DNA of 12,732 nucleotides, taken from DAOPZJ01 sp964587625. Its GTDB lineage: Bacteria > Bacillota > Clostridia > Oscillospirales > JAKOTC01. The stretch is taken from contig CAZPLU010000049.1 in the NCBI GenBank assembly GCA_964587625.1, forward strand, positions 1 through 12,732. Reading direction: 5' to 3'. The notes under the pieces are model-generated. The model had not been told where the DNA came from. It worked only from the letters and a program-made list of their open reading frames with translations, and made no database searches. Position numbers and translations under genes: made by a program. Positions 1 through 6,312 of the stretch are shown piece by piece. Every line of letters begins with the position of its first letter. Position 1 is the stretch's first letter.

Positions 1-187
1 CCTCTTCACCACCAAGTGAATTATATCACTTTCACGGTTTTAGGAAAAGAGCCAAGTGCGCTTGTTAAAGCGCGTTGCTAAGGGTTGCTAAGTACATATA
101 AGTGGCTTGTTAAGCACGCGGCTCGGGAATAAACGAAGATAAAATAACAATATATGTATAATTTTAATGATTTCCCTGAAATTTTCC
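1..187. other. Intergenic region, no gene seen
   Basis: No convincing coding region is visible on either strand. The stretch contains an inverted repeat AAGTGA/TCACTT (14-19 and 26-31, six bases apart), a set of short imperfect repeats (56-124, listed separately) and an AT-rich tract at about 131-170. The inverted repeat lacks a following T-run, so it is not a clear terminator; it could be an operator or the end of an upstream transcript. The leader promoter of the next operon starts at 188. Confidence 0.6.
56..124. repeat. Short imperfect direct and inverted repeats
   Basis: GTTGCTAAG occurs twice in tandem (74-82 and 84-92). A unit reading GCTTGTTAA(A)GC followed by a CG-rich end appears at 60-74 and again at 105-120. 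The first copy forms a perfect hairpin, GCGCTT-GTTA-AAGCGC (58-73); the second forms a weaker one. The outer ends GAGCC (49-53) and GGCTC (120-124) are also complementary. This may be a small palindromic repeat element or the leftover end of a mobile sequence; the window alone cannot tell. Confidence 0.4.
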
Positions 188-216
188 TTGCGCTGCGTAT
201 GGGATTGTGGTACAAT
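188..216 (+). promoter_or_regulatory. Sigma-A promoter for the nfeD-SPFH operon
   Basis: A -35 box TTGCGC (188-193) and a -10 box TACAAT (211-216) are separated by exactly 17 bases, with the extended -10 dinucleotide TG at 208-209. Transcription would start near 223, leaving a leader of about 100 bases before the NfeD-like gene at 322. It is the only good promoter seen upstream of that operon. Confidence 0.7.
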
Positions 217-274
217 AAGTTCAGGTAAAATGACAACGAATTAAAATCGGGGTCATTTCACCCGGATTCAGCTG

Positions 275-300
275 TTCGGATTGTATCAATTCGATCCGAA
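275..300 (+). other. Leader hairpin upstream of the NfeD-like gene
   Basis: TTCGGAT (275-281) pairs with ATCCGAA (294-300); one G-U pair and one G-C pair extend the stem to nine pairs with an eight-base loop. It ends seven bases before the ribosome binding site (about 307-314), so it may affect translation or mRNA stability. There is no T-run, so it is not a terminator, and it does not match any riboswitch class I recognise. Confidence 0.35.
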
Positions 301-321
301 ATTTTCGGAAGGGGTGTTTTT

Positions 322-750
322 ATGGGATCCATGATCTGGGTTTGGGTCAGTATATTTGTGGTCACGCTGCTCGTCGAGGGCGCGACTGCGGGACTGGTCA
401 GTATCTGGTTCGCCGCCGGGGCTTTGGTCGCGGGGATCGCAACCCTGTTCGAGGCACCGCCTTGGCTCCAAATCGTCTTGTTCATCGTGGTCTCAGGCGC
501 GGCTCTGGCCGCGACGCGGCCGCTGGCGCGTAAAATGCGCGGCCAAAAAGAGCCGACCAATTTCGACCGCAACATCAACGCCGAAGCGCTTGTTTTGACG
601 CCGATCGAGCCGCATACGATGGGCACCGTGGACGTCAACGGGCTTGTCTGGAACGCGGTGGACGTCGAAGGCGGAAACATTCCCGCCGGTGCAATCGTCG
701 TCGTCAAGGAAATCCGGGGTACAAAACTGCTTGTAAAAAAGCAATCGTGA
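322..750 (+). CDS. NfeD-like membrane protein (stomatin operon partner)
   Basis: The 142-residue product has the short-NfeD plan. The N-terminal half is hydrophobic with two or three membrane helices (roughly residues 4-21, 24-44 and 47-66), followed by a basic stretch with RPLARK. A small beta-rich C-terminal domain (about 80-142) carries the NfeD OB-fold pattern, including a NIPAGAIVVV segment and a final strand TKLLVKK. NfeD proteins are encoded beside SPFH/stomatin proteins and are thought to work with them in membrane organisation; the SPFH gene follows 48 bases downstream, which supports the call. The ATG at 322 has GGAAGGGG (307-314) seven bases upstream; an in-frame ATG at 331 is an alternative but is less well spaced. 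The product lacks the serine-protease domain of long NfeD proteins. The exact cellular role is not known from sequence. Confidence 0.88.
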   Translation: MGSMIWVWVSIFVVTLLVEGATAGLVSIWFAAGALVAGIATLFEAPPWLQIVLFIVVSGAALAATRPLARKMRGQKEPTNFDRNINAEALVLTPIEPHTMGTVDVNGLVWNAVDVEGGNIPAGAIVVVKEIRGTKLLVKKQS

Positions 751-798
751 CGGTAAAAAACAATCACGAAAACCGTTCATTCAGAAGGAGGATTACTT

Positions 799-1743
799 AT
801 GATTTATGCAACAATCGGTGTCGGCGGCGGAATCGCCATCGCGGCAGCCGCCCTTTTCGTTCTGATCGTTTTGGTATCGAACGTCAAAGTTGTGCCGCAG
901 GCGCATGCTTTTGTCATCGAACGTCTCGGCGCTTATCACACCACCTGGGAAACCGGTTTACACGTCAAAATTCCGTTTTTTGACAAGATTTCCAAAAAGG
1001 TCTCTTTGAAAGAACGCATCATCGACTTCCCGCCGCAGCCCGTCATCACCAAGGACAACGTCACCATGCAAATTGACACGGTCGTCTATTTTCAAGTGAC
1101 CGATCCGAAGTTGTTTTCTTATGGCGTTGAGAATCCGATGTTCGCCATCGAGAATCTGACGGCGACCACCCTCCGAAATATCATCGGCGACATGGAACTC
1201 GACCAGACCCTGACCTCGCGCGACACCATCAACACCAAAATCCGCGTGATCCTCGACGTTGCGACCGACCCGTGGGGCATCAAGGTCAATCGCGTCGAAC
1301 TCAAGAACATCCTGCCACCGCGTGAAATTCAAAACGCGATGGAGCGCCAGATGAAAGCCGAGCGTGAACGCCGCGAGGCGATTTTGCGCGCGGAGGGCGA
1401 AAAAAATTCCGCGATCCTTGTGGCCGAAGGCCAAAAGCAGTCCATGATTTTAACGGCGGAGGCAGATAAGCAGTCGAAAATTTTGGCTGCCGAAGCCGAA
1501 AAAGAAAAAAAGATCCGTGAGGCCGAGGGCGAGGCGTCCGCCATCTTAAAAGTACAGTCGGCGCTTGCGGACGGCATCAAAATGCTGAACGAGGCCTCCC
1601 CCACCCAACAGGTCATCGCTCTCAAAAGTTTGGAAACGCTGGCGAAAGTCGGCGAAGGCGCGTCCACAAAGATCATCATCCCGTCCGAGATTCAATCGCT
1701 TGCGGGCCTTGCGACTTCGGTCAAGGAACTGGTCAAGGAATAA
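799..1743 (+). CDS. SPFH/Band 7 stomatin-like protein (QmcA type)
   Basis: The 314-residue product starts with one hydrophobic helix (about 7-27) and no cleavable signal. An SPFH/band 7 domain follows (about 30-190): VPQAHAFVIERLGAY at its start, TKDNVTMQIDTVVYFQV in the middle and a WGIKVNRVELK segment near its end. A long charged helical tail comes next, then a more hydrophobic end. SPFH proteins form large ring- or cage-like oligomers at the membrane and influence proteases and lipid domains. The tail contains about five 11-residue repeats starting with Ala-Glu at residues 198, 209, 220, 231 and 242, which predicts a right-handed coiled coil used in assembly. AGAAGGAGG (about 782-790) lies just upstream of the ATG. 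The gene sits 48 bases after the NfeD-like gene and is last in the operon, with a terminator at 1835-1866. Length and architecture are normal for the family. Confidence 0.93.
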   Translation: MIYATIGVGGGIAIAAAALFVLIVLVSNVKVVPQAHAFVIERLGAYHTTWETGLHVKIPFFDKISKKVSLKERIIDFPPQPVITKDNVTMQIDTVVYFQVTDPKLFSYGVENPMFAIENLTATTLRNIIGDMELDQTLTSRDTINTKIRVILDVATDPWGIKVNRVELKNILPPREIQNAMERQMKAERERREAILRAEGEKNSAILVAEGQKQSMILTAEADKQSKILAAEAEKEKKIREAEGEASAILKVQSALADGIKMLNEASPTQQVIALKSLETLAKVGEGASTKIIIPSEIQSLAGLATSVKELVKE

Positions 1744-1834
1744 GTATTCGGCGCGGCTCAAGGTGTTTTCCCCAAATGCGCATTGTCGCCGAACAAACAA
1801 TTGATATGATTCTGCGGGGTTTTTCTTCAATCGG

Positions 1835-1866
1835 AACAGACGGCGGTGACCGTCTGTTTTCTTTTC
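1835..1866 (+). terminator. Rho-independent terminator after the SPFH gene
   Basis: AACAGACGG (1835-1843) pairs with CCGTCTGTT (1850-1858) to give a nine-pair stem with a six-base loop, followed by the T-rich tract TTTTCTTTTC. It ends the nfeD-SPFH transcript. Upstream, TTCGGCG (1747-1753) and CGCCGAA (1787-1793) can form a second, longer-loop hairpin without a T-run. Confidence 0.88.
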
Positions 1867-1944
1867 GCGTTTGCAAAAGAGCGATCGTACCGATTTATCA
1901 AATGAAAATCAATATCAAAACGGTTTTTTCGGGAGGTTTTTCGT

Positions 1945-1973
1945 TTGACATCGCAACCGCTTTTTGTTACAAT
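1945..1973 (+). promoter_or_regulatory. Strong sigma-A promoter for the GH88-lyase operon
   Basis: A perfect -35 TTGACA (1945-1950) and a -10 TACAAT (1968-1973) are 17 bases apart, with the extended TG at 1965-1966. Transcription would start near 1980, giving a leader of about 58 bases. Just upstream are three ATCAA motifs (from 1897, 1908 and 1914) and an AAAAC-G-GTTTT palindrome (1917-1927). These could be regulator sites or an A/T-rich UP-like element; no known operator was recognised. Confidence 0.82.
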
Positions 1974-2037
1974 TTCCGAGATGGTGAATCATCGAAACCA
2001 TAATTGATTTACGGGAATATCGAACGGGAGGAACACC

Positions 2038-3222
2038 ATGTTGAACCCCATTCCGGGCGCATTGAGAGATCCTGAGCGCTATTTTGCAAAAGCCGCCGAG
2101 TTGACGCCCGAAAAGCTGCAGTCGGCGCTGAGCGCCGCGCTGCAGCGCATCGACCGCGGCATTGAGCGGTTTGGAGGAAAGACCTTCCCTGCTGCAGCAA
2201 CCGGCGCGGGTTATGTCTATGAGGCCACCGACAATCACGGTTGGACCGAGGGTTTTTGGCCGGGGATGCTGTGGCTGTGCCATCAGCTGACCGGCGATGA
2301 AAAATACCGCGTTGTCGCCGAGCGGTGCGTTGACAGTTTTGCCGAGCGTATGGACAACCGCATCAATGTCGATTTTCACGACATGGGGTTTTTATACGGG
2401 CTCTCCTGTGTGATGGCCTACATGCTTACCGGCAGCGAAAAAGCGCGGATTTACGCCCTCAAATCGGCGGACTGTCTGGCCAATCGGTATCAGGAAAAAG
2501 GTCGGTTTATTCAAGCGTGGGGCGAGATGGGCGCGGCGGATAACTACCGCCTGATCATCGACTGCTATATGAATCTGCCGCTGTTGTTTTGGGCGACCGG
2601 GCAGACCGGAATTTCGCGCTACGCCGAAATTGCGAACATCCATGCAAAAACCGCGTTTGAGACGGTCTTCCGCGCTGACGGAACGACCTTTCACACGTTC
2701 TTCTTCGACCCGAAAACCGGTGCGAGAGCCGGCGGCGTGACCGCGCAGGGCTATTCCGACGACTCCTGCTGGGCACGCGGACAGAGCTGGGGCATCTACG
2801 GGTTGCCGATCTATTTCGGCGACAGCGGCGACAACTCCGAACTGCCGCTCTGGCATCAAATCACAAACGTGTTTTTAAACGCGTTGCCGTCCGACTTGGT
2901 CTCATATTGGGATTTGATCTTCGGCGACGGCAGCGGACAGCCGCGCGATACCTCGGCGGCCGCGATCGCCGCCTGCGGAATTATGAGAGCCGAAAAGTAT
3001 TTGACCGATAAAGCCGTATACGATTTGGCGGCGCGGGCGATTATATGCTCACTGATCGACAATTATACGACCCCGCAAGGCGCATGCTCCACGGCGCTCC
3101 TCAGCGACGGTCTGTATAACCGGCCGAACTCGAAGGCCCCCGAGGGCACCGTTTTCGGTGATTATTTTTATCTCGAAGCGCTGGCGAAATTGATCAAGCC
3201 CGATATCAAATTGTTTTGGTGA
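2038..3222 (+). CDS. Glycoside hydrolase family 88, unsaturated uronyl hydrolase
   Basis: The 394-residue product fits the GH88 family, which hydrates the 4,5-double bond of the unsaturated uronic acid left by polysaccharide lyases and so releases it from the oligosaccharide end. Both aspartates expected from the Bacillus GL1 enzyme (Asp88 and Asp149) have clear counterparts: D115 in HDMGF and D175 in IIDCYMNLPLL. Further family signatures are TEGFWPGMLWL and SDDSCWARGQSWGIYG. The fold should be an (alpha/alpha)6 barrel. There is no signal peptide, so the enzyme is cytoplasmic and works on imported oligosaccharides. The ATG at 2038 follows GGGAGGA (2026-2032). It is first in a two-gene operon; the lyase gene begins 15 bases after its stop, and GAGGAAG overlapping the stop serves as that gene's ribosome binding site. 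The exact glycan (glycosaminoglycan, ulvan-like, xanthan-like or other) cannot be told from sequence. Confidence 0.93.
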   Translation: MLNPIPGALRDPERYFAKAAELTPEKLQSALSAALQRIDRGIERFGGKTFPAAATGAGYVYEATDNHGWTEGFWPGMLWLCHQLTGDEKYRVVAERCVDSFAERMDNRINVDFHDMGFLYGLSCVMAYMLTGSEKARIYALKSADCLANRYQEKGRFIQAWGEMGAADNYRLIIDCYMNLPLLFWATGQTGISRYAEIANIHAKTAFETVFRADGTTFHTFFFDPKTGARAGGVTAQGYSDDSCWARGQSWGIYGLPIYFGDSGDNSELPLWHQITNVFLNALPSDLVSYWDLIFGDGSGQPRDTSAAAIAACGIMRAEKYLTDKAVYDLAARAIICSLIDNYTTPQGACSTALLSDGLYNRPNSKAPEGTVFGDYFYLEALAKLIKPDIKLFW

Positions 3223-3237
3223 GGAAGTTTTGGAAAT

Positions 3238-5040
3238 ATGAAATTTTTTGAGCATGCAAATTACCGGGTATTGCCGTATGGGGAGTATGTACCCTTTTCG
3301 GATTTGAATGAGACCTTCATTCCGGCGGCAAAACAAAAAGCGTTGATTGAGCACGCAGAGCGGATGTCGGGCAAAACGATTCCGGTTTTACCGGCTTCGC
3401 TGTACAGGGAATTTTCGCAAAACGGCAACCGCACGAATTTTCAAGCCCTTTATTATGAACGCCGTGAGCGCCTGATCGCGCTTGTGTTGGGCGAGTCGTG
3501 TGAAAACAAGGGCAAATATACGGCCGAAATAATCGATTTGATCTGGGCGGTCTGCGAGGAGACCAGCTGGGTGATCCCCGCGCACAACACGGCAAGAGAT
3601 CAGTCGTTGTTATCGAAACCGCTGCCGGATGTATTTGATGACAACATCGTCTATATCGACCTGTTCAGCGCGGCCACGGGCGCGACATTGGCTTGGGCGC
3701 TGTATCTGATCGGCGATCGAATCGACGCGGAGATCCCCGGGATTATCCGGGAGCGGGTGGAATATGAGTTAAACAGGCGCATCATCAAGCCGTATCTGAC
3801 CTACACGATGCGCTGGATCACCGAATTCGTCAACAACTGGGTCCCGTGGATCGTCTCGAACGTGCTCTCGATCACGGCGCTGACCGTCAAAGACCTCGCG
3901 GTTCGCGAGGCCGTGGTCAAGCGTTCCTTGAAATTTTTAGACATCTTCACCCAGACCTACGACGACGACGGCGGCTGCGATGAGGGCGCGGGGTATTGGT
4001 TTGCGGCGGGCGCGGCCTGGTTCGACGCGCTGGAACAGCTCTATGACATGACCGGCGGCGGTATCGACATTTTCAAACACGAATTCACCCGAAGGGTCGG
4101 CGAATATATCATAAACGTGAACATCGGCGGTAAAAAATTCGTGACCTTTGCGGACGCGCATTTTCAACTCGCATTCGACCCCGGCGTCGTTTACCGCTTC
4201 GGCAAGCGGGTCGGCAGTGAGCGGCTGAAAAACTTCGCGGCGCAATTGCTCAACGGGAGCGGGGAAGACAAAAAAACGCCGAACATCGATGAAAACAGAC
4301 ATTTTTTCTTATACCGTCACGTCAAAAATCTCACGCAGCCCGTCGAACATGCCGTCGCGTACGAGCCGCCGAAAACCGCTTATTACGACGGCATGCAATT
4401 GGGCGTGATGCGCGGCGATACCCTTTTCACCGCATTTAAAGGCGGACACAACAACGAGAGCCACAACCACAACGACGCGGGCAATTTTATCGTCTATTTC
4501 GACGGTGAGCCGTGGCTGATTGACGTCGGCGTCGGCACCTATACCCGGGATACGTTTAACGAAAACCGCTACAAAATCTGGACGATGCAGTCAAGCTGGC
4601 ATAACCTCCCCGAGATCGGCGGGAAAATGCAGCACAACGGCGCGGAATACAAAGCCGACAGCTTCACGTTCGATGAAAACAGGATGACCGCGTCTGTCAG
4701 CTATGCAGGCGCGTTTGAAAAGGGCGCGGGCGTCAAGGTCTGCACCCGCGAATGGGTGTTGTACGGGGATATTTTAACCGTGAAAGATCACATTGTCTGT
4801 GAAAACCCGACCGAGGTCTGCTGGAATTTTATGCTGCGGGATAAACCCGAATTGACTGAAAACGGTTTTGCGTTGAACGGGCATACGCTGACCGCCGATA
4901 TGCCGATCAAATGGACCGTTGAACCCAAAGAATTGGACGATGTGCATTTGAAAAATGATTGGACTCGGAACCGCCTGTATCGTGTGAGGGTGGCGGCGGA
5001 GGTTTCGACCGAATATATGATTTGTTTTAACCTCAATTAG
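3238..5040 (+). CDS. Heparinase II/III-family polysaccharide/oligosaccharide lyase
   Basis: The 600-residue product has the heparinase II/III architecture. An N-terminal alpha/alpha toroid (about 50-340) contains SWVIPAHN, an Asn/Trp-rich NNWVPWIVSNV segment and a DEGAGYWF segment. A C-terminal beta-sandwich domain (about 380-600) begins around the hallmark GGHNNESHNHNDAGNF (402-417), followed by DGEPWLIDVGVGTYT and QSSWHNLPEIGG. Lyases of this group cut uronic-acid-containing chains by beta-elimination, leaving the unsaturated end that the GH88 product then removes; the tight gene pairing fits this. The His/Asn-rich motif (H404, H409, H411) may contribute to catalysis or metal binding, but I cannot assign the catalytic Tyr or His. 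No signal peptide is visible, so it is probably an intracellular oligosaccharide lyase. The PL family number and substrate remain open. The start is set by GAGGAAG at about 3221-3227. Confidence 0.88.
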   Translation: MKFFEHANYRVLPYGEYVPFSDLNETFIPAAKQKALIEHAERMSGKTIPVLPASLYREFSQNGNRTNFQALYYERRERLIALVLGESCENKGKYTAEIIDLIWAVCEETSWVIPAHNTARDQSLLSKPLPDVFDDNIVYIDLFSAATGATLAWALYLIGDRIDAEIPGIIRERVEYELNRRIIKPYLTYTMRWITEFVNNWVPWIVSNVLSITALTVKDLAVREAVVKRSLKFLDIFTQTYDDDGGCDEGAGYWFAAGAAWFDALEQLYDMTGGGIDIFKHEFTRRVGEYIINVNIGGKKFVTFADAHFQLAFDPGVVYRFGKRVGSERLKNFAAQLLNGSGEDKKTPNIDENRHFFLYRHVKNLTQPVEHAVAYEPPKTAYYDGMQLGVMRGDTLFTAFKGGHNNESHNHNDAGNFIVYFDGEPWLIDVGVGTYTRDTFNENRYKIWTMQSSWHNLPEIGGKMQHNGAEYKADSFTFDENRMTASVSYAGAFEKGAGVKVCTREWVLYGDILTVKDHIVCENPTEVCWNFMLRDKPELTENGFALNGHTLTADMPIKWTVEPKELDDVHLKNDWTRNRLYRVRVAAEVSTEYMICFNLN

Positions 5041-5131
5041 TTGTGTGTTCAAGCGCATAACCAAGTCAAAGGAACCGTCTGCGCGCGGTTTCGGATCGTC
5101 GGGGGTGCCGAATACTGCGTCATGATTGTTT

Positions 5132-6280
5132 TTATAAATATAATCCAATCAAACGGCGGTAACGCTCCAAGACGGCGTCGAGCAACTCGTCCCACGAAAT
5201 CGGAATGGTTTTTTGTGCGTTTTTGCCCAGTTCCGCCAGATTTTTCGGATTTTGCAACGCGTTCTCAATGACCCGCGCAAGCGCCATGGCATTGTCGACG
5301 GCGAGCAAACCGTTTTCTCCCTCGACAATGCTTTCCGCGGCGCTGCTGCCTCGGGTCACGACCGAGGGCGTGCCCATCGCCGCCGCCTCGCGGATGACCA
5401 TCGGCCCGTTGTCGTAAACCGAAGGAAACACGAACAGAGACGCCGCCTGATACAGACCGTCCAATTTGGCTGCGTCAAAAATATGACCGGGCAGAATCGT
5501 AATGTCGTCAATATGCAGTTGTTTGCACTTGCTTTCGATTTCGGCGCGGTGCGGTCCCTGTCCAGCCAGCACGAGCCGGAATTTGACGCCGTTCTTTTTG
5601 AGTGACGCCGCCGCTTCGAGGATGTGCAAAATATTCTTTTTCCAATTCAACTGCCCGACGAACAATAAAATCGGATCGCCGTCGGGTGAGTATTCATGCA
5701 GCGCTTTTTCTTTTTCCCCGGGTACGGGCGCGCGCACATCGGTGCCGTTGGGCATGACGACGACGTCGCGGGAAAACCCGTAGCTTTTCAACGTCTCGGC
5801 GCTGGCGGCGCTGACCGCCCAAACCTCGTCGCATTTTTCATAAAAGGCCACGACATATTTGACGCCGAAATCGGCCAGCACCTCCTGCTTGGTGACTTGC
5901 AAAAAATCGTCGTAATATTTGGAATGGAAGGTGCCGACCAGCGGAACACCCTGCTTTTTGGCGATGCGCAGGCCCTCCTGCCCGGCGGTGAACGGGCTGT
6001 GGACGTGGACGATGTCGAAATCGACCATCTCGATGCGCATATGGTAGTGTTGGTCGAGCAGGGGCAGACCCGCGCGGTACTGGGGCATTTTCGGCAGCGG
6101 CATTCCGGCGAAATCGACGATCTCAAACGGGTATTTTCCCCGGCAGCCGGTGTCGGTCATCGGCGTGATCACATAACAGTCGTGCCCTTTTTCGCCGAGC
6201 GTTCGGGCATAACCGTATACGACCCTGCCGACGCCGTCGGCAATCGGCAGAAACGAGTCGGTGAATTCCCCGATGCGCAT
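5132..6280 (-). CDS. GT4-family glycosyltransferase
   Basis: The 382-residue product is a GT-B-fold retaining glycosyltransferase of family GT4. The N-terminal domain carries the acceptor-side loop DSFLPIADGVGRVVYGYA and a DIVHVHSPFTAGQEGL segment resembling diacylglycerol-glucosyltransferase-type GT4 enzymes. The C-terminal nucleotide-sugar domain shows FVGQLNWKKN, LAGQGPHRAEIE and the region of the E-x7-E motif. Here the first acid is aspartate: D290-x7-E298 in YDNGPMVIREAA. The likely role is transfer of a hexose from a nucleotide sugar to a lipid or glycan at the inner membrane face; donor and acceptor are unknown. The open frame extends upstream into the GH2 gene, but the ATG at 6280 has a GAAAGGAAGG ribosome binding site, and family homology starts at its MRIGEFTDSF. 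It lies 32 bases after the GH2 stop and is probably co-transcribed with it. It converges on the lyase gene across 91 bases with no clear terminator. Confidence 0.9.
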   Translation of the reverse strand: MRIGEFTDSFLPIADGVGRVVYGYARTLGEKGHDCYVITPMTDTGCRGKYPFEIVDFAGMPLPKMPQYRAGLPLLDQHYHMRIEMVDFDIVHVHSPFTAGQEGLRIAKKQGVPLVGTFHSKYYDDFLQVTKQEVLADFGVKYVVAFYEKCDEVWAVSAASAETLKSYGFSRDVVVMPNGTDVRAPVPGEKEKALHEYSPDGDPILLFVGQLNWKKNILHILEAAASLKKNGVKFRLVLAGQGPHRAEIESKCKQLHIDDITILPGHIFDAAKLDGLYQAASLFVFPSVYDNGPMVIREAAAMGTPSVVTRGSSAAESIVEGENGLLAVDNAMALARVIENALQNPKNLAELGKNAQKTIPISWDELLDAVLERYRRLIGLYL

Positions 6281-6312
6281 GATGACCTTCCTTTCAACGG
6301 GATATCCGGATT

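Noticed and set aside
14..31. AAGTGA/TCACTT inverted repeat as a terminator
   Set aside because: Only six A/T-rich pairs and no T-run; no upstream gene is visible to terminate.
248..264. CGGG/CCCG stem in the NfeD leader as part of a riboswitch
   Set aside because: Only four pairs, and the roughly 100-base leader shows no known riboswitch core.
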